From positions 62,001 through 126,000 of the forward strand of contig NZ_JACRSX010000005.1 of the NCBI RefSeq assembly GCF_014384985.1: a DNA stretch of 64,000 nucleotides, written 5' to 3'. The DNA is from Jutongia huaianensis (lineage in GTDB: Bacteria > Bacillota > Clostridia > Lachnospirales > Lachnospiraceae). Each line of letters opens with the position of its first letter. Positions within the stretch are counted from its first letter, which is position 1. The position numbers and the translations under genes were made by a program. The notes under the pieces are model-generated. The model had not been told where the DNA came from, did no database searches, and saw nothing but the letters and a program-made list of their open reading frames with translations. Below are positions 25,710 to 34,716 of this stretch, piece by piece.

Positions 25710-27944
25710 ATGCAGGAGAAGTTAGATCAGTGGATCAATTGGGTGGAGTATGATGAATTGAGGGAGGGCAGGCATAACGCCCCTCACAATATTCTTGGAT
25801 TACATGATTTTGGAAAGGGACAGATTTTTACCGTGTATCGTCCGGAGGCAAAGGCGGTTACGGTGACAGATATGCGGGGAAACCATCCGACCGAGCTGGA
25901 GGAGGTAGAGCCGGGCAGTGGTTTCTTTGGAAAGTATGTAGAGACACGCAAAAAGTTAAAGGCACCGTATCTTCTGAATATTAAATATGGTGAGGATGAC
26001 GTGGTAGTGACAGCAGATCCGTACTGCTTTGCACCACAGATTTCCAGCCTGGATCTTTATCTTTTTGCAGAGGGAAAGCATTATCAGATCTTTGATAAGC
26101 TGGGAGCGCATCCGATGGAGATCAATGGCGTCAAGGGTACTTACTTTGCAGTATGGGCGCCTCACGCGAGAGCCGTGAGTGTTGTGGGTAATTTCAATAT
26201 GTGGGATGGCAGGCTTCATCCGATGCGTACGCTGGAGGTATCCGGGGTATATGAGCTGTTTATTCCGGGAGTAGAGCCGTGGGCTGTTTATAAGTACCAG
26301 ATTCTGACCCGTACCGATGAGATTTTGATGAAAGCCGATCCTTATGCAAATTGTGCAGAGCTTCGTCCAGACAATGCTTCCGTGGTAGCAGATCTCAGAG
26401 GCTTCCGCTGGACCGACCGGAAATGGATGACCAGCCGCCGGAAGGAAACAAGAGACAGCCGCCGCAAGGAGCCTATGGCGATCTACGAAGTGCATCCGGG
26501 TTCCTGGCGCAAAAAGGACGATGGTACAGAGGATGGTTTTTATAATTACAGAGAGCTTGCAGTAGAGCTGGCTGCTTATGTGAAGGAGATGGGATATACC
26601 CATGTCGAGCTGATGGGGATCGCAGAGCATCCGTTTGACGGTTCATGGGGATATCAGGTGACCGGATATTATGCACCGACACGCCGGTACGGATCTCCGG
26701 AAGATTTCATGTATTTTGTGGATTATATGCACAGCCAGGGGATCAGTGTCATCCTTGACTGGGTGCCGGCACATTTTCCGAAAGATGCACATGGTCTCGC
26801 ACAGTTTGATGGCCAGGCACTTTACGAGCATCCGGACAAACGCCGTGGAGAGCATCCACACTGGGGCACCCTGATCTTCAATTACAAGAAAAAAGAAGTA
26901 GAAAATTTCCTTTTGGCCAATGGTCTGTTCTGGCTGAAGAAGTTCCATGTCGATGGTCTTCGTGTGGATGCGGTAGCTTCCATGCTTTATTTGGATTACG
27001 GCAAGAATGATGGGGAGTGGCTGCCAAATGAAAAGGGCGGCAATGAGAACTTTGATGCGATCCATCTGTTCCAGCATATGAATCAGGTATTTGAGAAGGA
27101 AGAACCGGGAACATTGGTCATTGCGGAGGAGTCTACCGCATGGGCCGGTGTGACTTCGCCAGCACAGATGGGCGGCTTAGGCTTCCTGTTCAAATGGAAT
27201 ATGGGCTGGATGAATGACTTTCTGGAGTATATGCATATGGATCCGTTGTTCCGTGGACCAAATCACGGACGGCTGACCTTTAGTCTGCAGTATGCATACA
27301 GTGAAAACTTTATTCAGGTGCTTTCTCATGATGAGGTAGTCCATGGCAAGGGCTCGATGATCAATAAGATGCCGGGAGAGCTGGATGCGAAGTTTGCAAA
27401 CCTGCGAACTGCATATGGCTTTATGTATGGTCATCCGGGCAAGAAGCTTTTGTTTATGGGACAGGAGTTTGCACAGTTCCGTGAGTGGAGCGAGGCGAGA
27501 AGTCTTGACTGGGATCTGCTGGGTGAGGAAAGAAATCATCAGATGCAGGATTATGTCAAGGCATTAAATAAATTATATCAGGAGTACGATGCTCTTTATA
27601 CCAATGATTGTGATCCGATCGGTTTTGAATGGATCAGTTGTGAAAATGCAGATATGAGCGTAGTAACCTTTGTACGTCGTGGAGCAACGGCCAAAAAGCA
27701 GCTTCTGTTCCTGTGTAACTTTACTCCGGTTACAAGAGAAGATATGCTGTTTGGTGTTCCTTGTCCGGGAAACTATAAAGAAATCTTATCTTCCGATGAG
27801 GAGCGGTTTGGTGGAACCGGTATTGTAAATCCAAAGGTACTTACGGCAAAGCAGGAGTCTTGCGATGGCAGGGAATATTCAATCCGGATGACATTGCCGC
27901 CACTTTCTGTAACTGTGTATGAGTATGACTATAAAGAGAAATAA
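25710..27944 (+). CDS. glgB: 1,4-alpha-glucan branching enzyme
   Basis: This 744-residue enzyme makes alpha-1,6 branches in glycogen. An N-terminal beta-domain (NILGLHDFGKG) is followed by a CBM48 module (GTYFAVWAPHARAVSVVGNFNMWDGR), a GH13 barrel with DWVPAHFPKD, nucleophile Asp in DGLRVDAVASM, acid/base Glu in VIAEEST and LSHDEVVHGKG, and a C-terminal all-beta domain. The length matches GlgB. The ATG at 25710 has GGAGGAG upstream. No other glycogen genes are adjacent; the phosphoglucomutase lies 4 kb upstream. Confidence 0.96.
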   Translation: MQEKLDQWINWVEYDELREGRHNAPHNILGLHDFGKGQIFTVYRPEAKAVTVTDMRGNHPTELEEVEPGSGFFGKYVETRKKLKAPYLLNIKYGEDDVVVTADPYCFAPQISSLDLYLFAEGKHYQIFDKLGAHPMEINGVKGTYFAVWAPHARAVSVVGNFNMWDGRLHPMRTLEVSGVYELFIPGVEPWAVYKYQILTRTDEILMKADPYANCAELRPDNASVVADLRGFRWTDRKWMTSRRKETRDSRRKEPMAIYEVHPGSWRKKDDGTEDGFYNYRELAVELAAYVKEMGYTHVELMGIAEHPFDGSWGYQVTGYYAPTRRYGSPEDFMYFVDYMHSQGISVILDWVPAHFPKDAHGLAQFDGQALYEHPDKRRGEHPHWGTLIFNYKKKEVENFLLANGLFWLKKFHVDGLRVDAVASMLYLDYGKNDGEWLPNEKGGNENFDAIHLFQHMNQVFEKEEPGTLVIAEESTAWAGVTSPAQMGGLGFLFKWNMGWMNDFLEYMHMDPLFRGPNHGRLTFSLQYAYSENFIQVLSHDEVVHGKGSMINKMPGELDAKFANLRTAYGFMYGHPGKKLLFMGQEFAQFREWSEARSLDWDLLGEERNHQMQDYVKALNKLYQEYDALYTNDCDPIGFEWISCENADMSVVTFVRRGATAKKQLLFLCNFTPVTREDMLFGVPCPGNYKEILSSDEERFGGTGIVNPKVLTAKQESCDGREYSIRMTLPPLSVTVYEYDYKEK

Positions 27945-27962
27945 TCAGACAGGGATGAATTT

Positions 27963-27994
27963 ATAGCCGGGAACAGGGAAGTGTTCCCGGCTAT
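27963..27994. terminator. hairpin between convergent glgB and GH25 genes
   Basis: Perfect 13-bp stem ATAGCCGGGAACA / TGTTCCCGGCTAT with a 6-nt loop. No strong T-tract follows on either strand, so it may end transcription only partly. Confidence 0.6.
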
Positions 27995-28027
27995 ATAACA
28001 TAGCGGAGTACAACGGGAATGAATCAT

Positions 28028-29827
28028 TTATTTGTTGATATAGCTTCCGGACACATATCCCGTGATGACAGTGTTTTTCTTGGTGGAGAAAGCAACCCGG
28101 TACCAGGTTGCTTTTTTAACCCGTTTTGTTCCCAGCAGAGGAAGTGCTGTATTTTTCGGAATACTGGTGAGCAGCCTGCCGGAGGTGCCGGCCGTTTTAC
28201 GAAGATTCAATTTTGCCGTAGTGATTCCCTGCGTATAATAGGTCAGACCGGATCTGGTACGGCTGTAACCGTCATAAACCTTAGAAGAAACGTAATAACG
28301 GAAATGATGGAACTTGTTGCCGTTCTTGCGGTATGTCACTCCCACATATTCCAGAGGCATGCCTTTTTTCACAGTCATCAGTTTTGCAGATGACTTCAGC
28401 GGCTTTTTGTAAAGTACAAAGTTTTTCTTTGTAATACCGGACTGGCAGGATGCCTTTGTGGCGGCAGTGATCAGTGCGTACTCAGAGTAAACGGTTTTGT
28501 CGGAATTCTTATGAAAAGCACGGACTTTATAGTAATATTCATGATTCTTGGAAAGACCGCTGTTTGTCCAGGAGGTAGTATCGCCATCTGCAAGCTGCTT
28601 TACTTTTTTGTAGGAACCGTTATAGCTGTCCTTACGGTAAATCTGATAGCCGTCGGCGTCCTCGACGTCATCCCAGGAGAGAACCAGTTTCTTGGAGTAG
28701 GATTTGGCAGAGAGGTTTTCTACATCGTCCAGACTGTCAATATCATCCGGTGTTGGTGTTGCCGTAGCGATCGCACCCTGTGTAGTTCCGTGGGAAAAAA
28801 CAGGAGAAGATGGACTTCCGAGAGTATACCAGTAATTCATGTCCACCTTTGTAGAGATTCCATTAACGGAACCGCTGCTGGAGTACTGCCACATAGAGTA
28901 ATTTCCGTAGAAGCTGGCGGTAGAATTATTTACAATATTATTATATCTGGCAACCCAGATCTCATATTTCTGACTGAGTCCCACGCCATCCAGATTATTG
29001 TTCAGATCGCTGATGTTGGCGTAGATCATAGGGGTATAACCGTTTTGCTTTACCAGGTCGCAGAACGCCGTACAGATGGTCGTATTGGTTTCCTGGGAGA
29101 GTCCGCCGTGACGGCTGTTGCTGTTAAGCTCCCAGTCAATGACAACCGGCATGGTAATAGAAGTTTTGTATGGGGCAAGCTTGTCAACAACATACTGCGC
29201 CTCCTGAACTGCCTCATCCACATTGATGGCCTCGGTCCAGAAGTAAACACCAAGAGGCATGCCGGCGGCAATGGCATCCTGCATATATGCGGCAAATTTG
29301 GAGTCGGTCACCAGGGAGCCGTTGGAATATCCGCGATAGCCAAGACGCAGAATAGCAAAATCAATACCGGCTGCTTTTACATTCTCCCAGTTGATATTAC
29401 CTTGGTGATAGGAAACATCAATGCCGTTATAAATATTCAGACCATCGTGATCTGAAGCATGAGTGTAGGTTTTGCCGGTATAGCTGCTGACGGTGGATGC
29501 GTATCCCTTTAAACGGGAACCGGCAGGATTTACCGATAGAAATCCGGAGGTATCTGTCGTGCCGGAGGATCGGGTGCTGACAGAATTCGTTTCATTTTCT
29601 GTATTTCCGCTGATATTTTCCTCGGCGGCAGGCTCGTAGGCGCCGGAAAGACGCTCGTAGCCGGGATCGTTTTCCTCCGGTGGAAGCTCGCTTGCGGCAG
29701 GGTCAGCCTGTGTGGCGATCTGAGCGATCTGCTGATCTGCTGCGGAAACAGTCCGTGGGATGCCGGACAGGGATGAAACGATCATGGAAACACTCAGCAG
29801 AGTGCTGATTAAAAACTTTTTTCTCAT
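28028..29827 (-). CDS. secreted GH25 lysozyme with FnIII and SH3-like domains
   Basis: This 599-residue secreted muramidase has a signal peptide (about residues 1-30), an acidic low-complexity stretch, then a GH25 barrel from about residue 130 with catalytic Asp in GIDVSYHQG and Glu in VVIDWEL. It ends with a fibronectin type III domain (GYQIYRKDSYNGSYKKV), a second beta-domain, and a C-terminal SH3-like module (KLNLRKTAGTSGRLL...GYVSGSYINK) likely to bind the wall. It should cleave peptidoglycan between MurNAc and GlcNAc. GGAGG precedes the ATG. Cell-wall turnover or attack on other bacteria are both possible. Confidence 0.92.
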   Translation of the reverse strand: MRKKFLISTLLSVSMIVSSLSGIPRTVSAADQQIAQIATQADPAASELPPEENDPGYERLSGAYEPAAEENISGNTENETNSVSTRSSGTTDTSGFLSVNPAGSRLKGYASTVSSYTGKTYTHASDHDGLNIYNGIDVSYHQGNINWENVKAAGIDFAILRLGYRGYSNGSLVTDSKFAAYMQDAIAAGMPLGVYFWTEAINVDEAVQEAQYVVDKLAPYKTSITMPVVIDWELNSNSRHGGLSQETNTTICTAFCDLVKQNGYTPMIYANISDLNNNLDGVGLSQKYEIWVARYNNIVNNSTASFYGNYSMWQYSSSGSVNGISTKVDMNYWYTLGSPSSPVFSHGTTQGAIATATPTPDDIDSLDDVENLSAKSYSKKLVLSWDDVEDADGYQIYRKDSYNGSYKKVKQLADGDTTSWTNSGLSKNHEYYYKVRAFHKNSDKTVYSEYALITAATKASCQSGITKKNFVLYKKPLKSSAKLMTVKKGMPLEYVGVTYRKNGNKFHHFRYYVSSKVYDGYSRTRSGLTYYTQGITTAKLNLRKTAGTSGRLLTSIPKNTALPLLGTKRVKKATWYRVAFSTKKNTVITGYVSGSYINK

Positions 29828-29933
29828 AAATACCTCCTAAGTATTGTCAAATATTTTCTATGATAAAAATATTCAATTAAAAATTATTGCGTGAGTTAAT
29901 ATGTATCAGCCTGACGTAAATAAATATAAGTAG

Positions 29934-29974
29934 AAAAAAAGCCCCAACCCGATAGACATCTATCAAATTAGGAC
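29934..29974 (-). terminator. terminator of minus-strand tRNA-Lys
   Basis: On the minus strand a 16-bp stem with several G-U pairs (29974-29959 with 29956-29941) and a 2-nt apex is followed by a run of seven T. Confidence 0.85.
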
Positions 29975-29980
29975 CTTCAA

Positions 29981-30053
29981 TGCGCGATCAGGGGTTCGAA
30001 CCCTGGACACCCTGATTAAGAGTCAGGTGCTCTGCCAGCTGAGCTAATCGCGC
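29981..30053 (-). tRNA. tRNA-Lys(CTT)
   Basis: A 73-nt cloverleaf: acceptor GCGCGAT/ATCGCGC with discriminator A, D-arm AGCTCAGCTGGCAGAGC, anticodon stem CCTGA/TCAGG with loop CTCTTAA (anticodon CTT), and T-arm CAGGG-TTCGAAC-CCCTG. CCA is not encoded. It is identical to the plus-strand copy at 31136-31208. Confidence 0.95.
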
Positions 30054-30079
30054 TCACTCGTCTTTGCGACAACGAACTT

Positions 30080-30108
30080 ATTATATACAACCTTATGACA
30101 AAATGCAA
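30080..30108 (-). promoter_or_regulatory. promoter of minus-strand tRNA-Lys
   Basis: -35 TTGCAT (30108-30103), 17-bp spacer, -10 TATAAT (30085-30080). The sequence just upstream (AAAAAAGGGGTTGCATT) is shared with the promoter of the other tRNA copy. Confidence 0.8.
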
Positions 30109-30170
30109 CCCCTTTTTTGAAAAAAATACAAAAAATTGTGAAATTTTTTTGAAGAAGAAAGGGGAAGTAT

Positions 30171-30198
30171 TTGCAATGCATAGGAATCGTGCTATAAT
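30171..30198 (+). promoter_or_regulatory. promoter of CAP-domain gene
   Basis: -35 TTGCAA (30171-30176), 16-bp spacer, -10 TATAAT (30193-30198), 36 bp before the start codon. Confidence 0.7.
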
Positions 30199-30234
30199 TA
30201 CTCCAAAAATATTAAAAATAAAGAAGGATTTCAT

Positions 30235-30999
30235 ATGTATAAAACAAAATTTACAAAGGGCATTCATCGTCTGCTGATGCTGCTTTTATGCGTCAGTATA
30301 CTTTCATGGCCGGTGGGAAATGTACAGGCCATAGGCAAAACAACGGCAGCCGTGAGCAAACGCACAAAGACGACGGCAGAGCTTACGATCCGGAAGATAT
30401 CCGGAGTGACAGGATATCAGGTATTTCTTTCCAATTCCCGCAAGGGCAGATATGTGCAGGTGGGAGCCACCAGAACAGCTTCCTTCAAACTCAGCAAGCT
30501 GAAGAAAAACAAAGCATATTATGTAAAAGTGCGTGCGTATAAGACTTCCGGTTCCAGGATCGTAACCGGCAAGTATTCCGGGATCATCAAGATCAATAAG
30601 TATGTAGTGGTTACCCTGGCCGATAAGTATGCGGCACAGGTACTGGAGCTTGTCAATGCAGAGAGAGCAAAGGAAGATCTCCCGGCGTTAAAGGCCAGCG
30701 ATGCATTAAATAAAGCTGCCAATATCCGGGCGAAGGAACTGGTCACAGAGAATTCTCCCAACAGACCGGATGGCAGAAACGGCTGCAGTGTTTTGACAGA
30801 TGAGAAGATTGTCTATGAGACAGCAGGAGAAAATATTGCTTCCGGTTGTAAGACCCCGAAGGATGTTGTAGAGAAGTGGCTGGAGGATGCAGGTCATCGT
30901 GCCCAGATCATGTCATCCGATTATACCTATATGGGGGTGGGATATTATGAGACCACCAAAGGAGATCAATACTACTGGTCTCAGTTATTTATGAACTGA
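30235..30999 (+). CDS. secreted CAP (SCP-like) domain protein with FnIII-like module
   Basis: This 254-residue secreted protein has a signal peptide (residues 1 to about 32), a fibronectin-type domain (GYQVFLSNSRKGRYVQV...KNKAYYVKVRAYK), and a C-terminal CAP domain (LELVNAERAKEDLPALK, AANIRAKELV, GENIASG, WLEDAGHRAQIM, MGVGYYE). The CAP cavity His in AGHRAQIM and Glu in AGEN are kept. Bacterial CAP proteins are surface proteins of uncertain role. AAGGA precedes the ATG. It lies between two inverted identical tRNA genes. Confidence 0.92.
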   Translation: MYKTKFTKGIHRLLMLLLCVSILSWPVGNVQAIGKTTAAVSKRTKTTAELTIRKISGVTGYQVFLSNSRKGRYVQVGATRTASFKLSKLKKNKAYYVKVRAYKTSGSRIVTGKYSGIIKINKYVVVTLADKYAAQVLELVNAERAKEDLPALKASDALNKAANIRAKELVTENSPNRPDGRNGCSVLTDEKIVYETAGENIASGCKTPKDVVEKWLEDAGHRAQIMSSDYTYMGVGYYETTKGDQYYWSQLFMN

Positions 31000-31073
31000 C
31001 AGAAACAGTCTGGGCATATTATAGTTTTTGGTGTGGAAAGTTTGAATTATTGAAAAAAATTTGAAAAAAGGGG

Positions 31074-31102
31074 TTGCATTCTTCTGAAGAATCTGTTATT
31101 AT
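31074..31102 (+). promoter_or_regulatory. promoter of plus-strand tRNA-Lys
   Basis: -35 TTGCAT (31074-31079), 17-bp spacer, -10 TATTAT (31097-31102). The short leader contains a hairpin GTCGCTTGC-GAAA-GCACAGCGAC (31109-31131), perhaps a processing signal. Confidence 0.8.
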
Positions 31103-31135
31103 AGCAAAGTCGCTTGCGAAAGCACAGCGACATAA

Positions 31136-31208
31136 GCGCGATTAGCTCAGCTGGCAGAGCACCTGACTCTTAATCAGGGTGTCCAGGGTTCGAACCCCTG
31201 ATCGCGCA
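31136..31208 (+). tRNA. tRNA-Lys(CTT)
   Basis: Identical 73-nt copy of the tRNA at 29981-30053, on the opposite strand, with anticodon CTT in loop CTCTTAA. A terminator follows at once. CCA is not encoded. Confidence 0.95.
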
Positions 31209-31218
31209 TTATATATGA

Positions 31219-31249
31219 AGCATCTGATATTTATATCAGGTGCTTTTTT
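31219..31249 (+). terminator. terminator of plus-strand tRNA-Lys
   Basis: Arms AGCATCTGATAT and ATATCAGGTGCT followed by TTTTTT, ten bases after the tRNA. Confidence 0.88.
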
Positions 31250-31400
31250 CTTTGCAGTAAATATTCCCGTTGTGATTGACGGTGCGGTAAACCATTCCCT
31301 TGAAAAAACACAAAAGAATGGTATACTTGTATGTGAGACAAAAGGGCGGTCAGACAACGAAGACTGCATGACGGATATCGTACAGAATGGAGGTTCCGCA

Positions 31401-32585
31401 ATGATAGCAAAGAAGATGGTAAAGTATGTAGAGGGTAGTTCTGTTACCAGAGCAATGTTTGAGGAAGGCAAGAAAATGGCTGCAAAATATGGGGCAGAGA
31501 ATGTCTATGATTTCAGTCTGGGCAATCCCAGCGTGGAGCCGCCTGTCGCAGTAAAAAATGCAATCTGCGAGATTCTGGAAAAGGAAGCCCCATGTTATGT
31601 CCATGGATATATGAATAACTCCGGCTATGAGACAGTCCGCAGTGCCATTGCAGCTTCCCTGAATAAGCGTTTCGGGACTTCTTTTGGGGAGCAGAATATC
31701 CTGATGACCGTGGGAGCGGCCGGAGGACTCAATGTTGTGTTGAAGACGCTGCTTGATCCGGAGGATGAGGTGATTGCCTTCGCTCCATATTTTGGAGAAT
31801 ATAATAACTATGTGGCAAACTTCGACGGCAAAATGGTTGTGGTATCTCCGAATCCACCGACATTCCAGCCGGATGTGGCAGAATTTGAGAGCAAGATCAC
31901 CCCAAAAACAAAGGCGGTTATCGTGAATAATCCAAATAATCCGACCGGTGTTGTCTATCGTGAGGAAACCATCCGGGCGATGGCGGAGGTGATGGAGCGC
32001 AAGCAGAAGGAATATGGTACAGCGATCTATCTGATCGCAGATGAGCCATACCGGGAGCTTGCATATGATGGTGTTACGGTGCCGTATCTGACGAAATATT
32101 ATGACAATACGATCGTGGGTTACTCCTACAGCAAGTCACTGTCTCTGCCGGGAGAGCGTATTGGTTATCTGGTGATTCCTGATGAGGTGGATGATTTTGA
32201 AAATGTGATCTGTGCGGCAAATGTGGCAAACCGTATTTTGGGCTTTGTCAATGCACCATCGCTGATGCAGCTTGCCGTGGCAAAATGTCTGGAAGAGCAG
32301 ACAGATGTGGCGGCTTATGACACAAACCGTAAGATGCTTCTGGATGCATTGACAGAGTATGGTTATGAGGTGGTCAAGCCGGAGGGAGCATTTTATCTCT
32401 GGGTTAAGACGATGGAGGAGGATGACACGGCATTTGTGGCAAGAGCCAAGGAGTACAATCTGTTGGTGGTACCGGGCAGCTCCTTTATGTGTCCGGGATA
32501 TGTGCGGATCGCATACTGCGTAGATCCGGAGATGATCAAACGGTCCCTGCCTGCCTTTGAGAAGCTGGCGCAGAGCTATCAGTAA
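31401..32585 (+). CDS. PLP-dependent class I/II aminotransferase
   Basis: This 394-residue fold-type I aminotransferase resembles aspartate or aromatic aminotransferases: YDFSLGNPSVEPP at the N-terminus, VNNPNNPTGVVY, Asp in LIADEPYRELAYD, and the PLP lysine in SYSKSLSLPGERIGYLV, with RIAYC near the C-terminus binding the substrate carboxylate. The ATG at 31401 is preceded by TGGAGG; longer starts would run into the tRNA and are unlikely. Amino-group donor and acceptor are not certain. A second aminotransferase (hisC-like) follows after 45 bp, probably in one operon. Confidence 0.92.
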   Translation: MIAKKMVKYVEGSSVTRAMFEEGKKMAAKYGAENVYDFSLGNPSVEPPVAVKNAICEILEKEAPCYVHGYMNNSGYETVRSAIAASLNKRFGTSFGEQNILMTVGAAGGLNVVLKTLLDPEDEVIAFAPYFGEYNNYVANFDGKMVVVSPNPPTFQPDVAEFESKITPKTKAVIVNNPNNPTGVVYREETIRAMAEVMERKQKEYGTAIYLIADEPYRELAYDGVTVPYLTKYYDNTIVGYSYSKSLSLPGERIGYLVIPDEVDDFENVICAANVANRILGFVNAPSLMQLAVAKCLEEQTDVAAYDTNRKMLLDALTEYGYEVVKPEGAFYLWVKTMEEDDTAFVARAKEYNLLVVPGSSFMCPGYVRIAYCVDPEMIKRSLPAFEKLAQSYQ

Positions 32586-32630
32586 TTTGTAAGAGTCAAT
32601 ATATTAACTACACAGAAATGAGGATGAGCA

Positions 32631-33695
32631 ATGAGTACATGGAGAGACAACTTACGGACAATTGAGCCATATGTGCCGGGAGAGCAGCCAAATCTGCCGG
32701 ATATGGTCAAGCTGAACACCAACGAGAACCCATATCCCCCATCACCAAAGGTGGTAGAGACATTAAAGAATTTTGACTGTGACAGTCTCCGGCTTTATCC
32801 GGATCCAAATTCGCAGGTATTGGCAGATGCGCTGGCAAAGTGTTATGGTCTGCAGAGTGATCAGGTTTTTCTGGGGGTCGGGTCAGATGATGTACTTGCC
32901 ATTGCTTTTATGACATTTTTCAATTCGAAAAAGCCAATCCTGTTTCCGGATATTACATATTCCTTCTATGATGTCTGGGCAGAGCTGTTTCAGATTCCAT
33001 ATGAGAGACCGGCTTTGGATGACCACTTTGATCTGATACCGGAGGATTATTACAAAGAAAACGGCGGCGTTGTGATCGCCAATCCAAATGCACCGACCGG
33101 TGTCCTGCAGAGCCTGGATTTCCTGCGGGATGTGATCGAGCATAACCGGGATGTAGTTGTGATCATTGATGAAGCATATGCGGACTTTAGCGGAAGCTCT
33201 GCACTGGAGCTTACCAAAGAATATGACAATGTGCTGATCGTACAGACCTATTCCAAATCCCGTTCACTGGCAGGAATGCGTATCGGATATGCCATAGGTA
33301 ATCCGGAGCTGATCCGTGCAATGAATGATGTGCGCTATTCCTACAACAGTTATCCAATGACCAGGCTTTCTGTGGCGCTTGGTGCAGCAGCACTGGAGGA
33401 TGAAGCATATTTCCGGGAGACGGTTGCCAAGGTGATCGAAACAAGAGAGTGGACCAAAAAGGAATTGAAGCGGCTGGGATTTTCCTTCCGGGATTCCCAG
33501 ACCAACTTTATCTTTGCGACTCATGAGAGCGTACCGGCGCAGACGATATTCGATGTACTGCGGGAGAAACACATCTTCGTGCGCCATTTCGGACAGAAAC
33601 GGATCGAGAATTATCTGAGGATCTCCATTGGAACACAGGCGGAGATGGAGCGGTTTATCCGGGAAACAGAACAGATCATAGCTCAGAACAGATAA
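32631..33695 (+). CDS. hisC: histidinol-phosphate aminotransferase-like protein
   Basis: This 354-residue PLP enzyme has the HisC pattern: an N-terminal VKLNTNENPYPPSPKV, NPNAPTGV, Asp in VIIDEAYADFSG, the PLP lysine in QTYSKSRSLAGMRIGYA, and RISIGT near the end. HisC converts imidazole-acetol phosphate and glutamate to histidinol phosphate in histidine synthesis. No other his genes are nearby, so an aromatic or other aminotransferase role is also possible. GAGGATGAG precedes the ATG. Confidence 0.87.
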   Translation: MSTWRDNLRTIEPYVPGEQPNLPDMVKLNTNENPYPPSPKVVETLKNFDCDSLRLYPDPNSQVLADALAKCYGLQSDQVFLGVGSDDVLAIAFMTFFNSKKPILFPDITYSFYDVWAELFQIPYERPALDDHFDLIPEDYYKENGGVVIANPNAPTGVLQSLDFLRDVIEHNRDVVVIIDEAYADFSGSSALELTKEYDNVLIVQTYSKSRSLAGMRIGYAIGNPELIRAMNDVRYSYNSYPMTRLSVALGAAALEDEAYFRETVAKVIETREWTKKELKRLGFSFRDSQTNFIFATHESVPAQTIFDVLREKHIFVRHFGQKRIENYLRISIGTQAEMERFIRETEQIIAQNR

Positions 33696-33749
33696 TGAAA
33701 ATGTGGCAGGATGATAGTTTTATAAGTCTTAAAAAATGTAAAATAGGTA

Positions 33750-33778
33750 TTGCAATCGCGTGAAAAATGTTGTAAACT
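33750..33778 (+). promoter_or_regulatory. promoter of rpsF-ssb-rpsR operon
   Basis: -35 TTGCAA (33750-33755), 17-bp spacer, -10 TAAACT (33773-33778), leaving a leader of about 130 nt. Confidence 0.6.
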
Positions 33779-33809
33779 ATTGATTTGTGATACGTTTATT
33801 TTTCCTTGT

Positions 33810-33883
33810 TCTCTCCTGTCGGGGCAAAGCATGCAGGGACATGCCGCAGTCGGTTATCACACGGAGGCGGAGCCATGGAGAGA
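33810..33883 (+). promoter_or_regulatory. structured 5' leader of rpsF operon, possible S6:S18 autoregulatory site
   Basis: Arms TCTCTCC (33810-33816) and GGAGAGA (33877-33883) close a structure that contains inner pairing between GCATG and CATGC around 33829-33843. S6:S18 complexes are known to bind the leader of their own operon in many bacteria, and this is the expected place. The specific conserved bulge was not verified. Confidence 0.4.
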
Positions 33884-33913
33884 GCCAGAGACCAAAAGGA
33901 GGTACAGACAACT

Positions 33914-34201
33914 ATGAACAAGTATGAATTAGCGTTAGTTGTCGATGCTAAGATCGAAGAGGATGTAAGAGTAGCAACTGTCGAGAAAGCAAAGGACTAT
34001 GTAACAAAATTCGGCGGTAACATCACAAATGTGGATGAGTGGGGCAAGAAGAAGCTTGCTTACGAGATCCAGCATATGAAGGAAGGCTACTACTACTTTA
34101 TTCAGTTCGATGCTGAGGCAGATGTTCCGGGACAGCTTGAGCAGGCAGTCCGCATTATGGATCATGTTCTCAGATTCTTATGCATCAGACAGGAAGCATA
34201 G
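33914..34201 (+). CDS. rpsF: 30S ribosomal protein S6
   Basis: This 95-residue protein has the standard S6 fold with MNKYELALVVDAKIEED at the N-terminus, the GKKKLAYEIQHMKEGYYYFIQF core and RIMDHVLRFLCIRQEA at the end. It binds S18 in the 30S platform. AAAGGAGG lies upstream of the ATG at 33914; longer frames begin within the leader. The order rpsF-ssb-rpsR is the classic bacterial operon. Confidence 0.97.
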   Translation: MNKYELALVVDAKIEEDVRVATVEKAKDYVTKFGGNITNVDEWGKKKLAYEIQHMKEGYYYFIQFDAEADVPGQLEQAVRIMDHVLRFLCIRQEA

Positions 34202-34223
34202 GAGAAAGGAAGGTGTTTCCTAA

Positions 34224-34679
34224 ATGAATAAGGTAATTTTGATGGGTCGTCTGACCCGTGATCCGGAGATCAGATATTCTTCCGGAGAAAATCAGACAGC
34301 AGTTGCAAGATACACACTTGCAGTCGATCGTAGATTCAGACGTCAGGGAGATGAGCAGACAGCAGACTTTATTAACTGTGTCGTTTTTGGCAGAGGTGCA
34401 GAGTTCGCTGAGAATTATCTTCATCAGGGTACCAAGATTGTGGCAACCGGACGGATTCAGACAGGAAGCTATACCAATAAGGAAGGCAACCGTGTTTATA
34501 CGACCGATGTAGTTGTAGAGGAGCAGGAGTTTGCCGAGAGCAAAGCGGCTGCAGCAAACTACAACGGAAACAGAGATGGCTATCAGCAGGCTCCATCAAG
34601 ACCTGAGCCGACACAGGCAGCAGGAGATGGATTCATGAACATTCCGGATGCCATCGAAGAGGAATTGCCATTTAACTAG
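34224..34679 (+). CDS. ssb: single-stranded DNA-binding protein
   Basis: This 151-residue protein has an N-terminal OB fold (MNKVILMGRLTRDPEIRYS, FINCVVFGRGAEF, TGRIQTGSYTNKEGNRVYTTDVVVEEQEF), a flexible Gln/Pro/Ala-rich linker, and the acidic tip EEELPFN that recruits replication partners. It coats single-stranded DNA during replication and repair. Its start is 22 bp after rpsF. Confidence 0.97.
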   Translation: MNKVILMGRLTRDPEIRYSSGENQTAVARYTLAVDRRFRRQGDEQTADFINCVVFGRGAEFAENYLHQGTKIVATGRIQTGSYTNKEGNRVYTTDVVVEEQEFAESKAAAANYNGNRDGYQQAPSRPEPTQAAGDGFMNIPDAIEEELPFN

Positions 34680-34716
34680 ACTTGGATGGCGGAGATTATG
34701 ATTAGGAGGTTTTATC

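Noticed and set aside
29981..31208. tRNA duplication as attachment sites of an integrated element
   Set aside because: The copies are inverted, not direct, and no integrase or recombinase is present.
31179..31400. N-terminal extension of the aminotransferase gene across the tRNA
   Set aside because: The extension runs through tRNA and terminator sequence; the ATG at 31401 has a good ribosome site and begins the family N-terminus.
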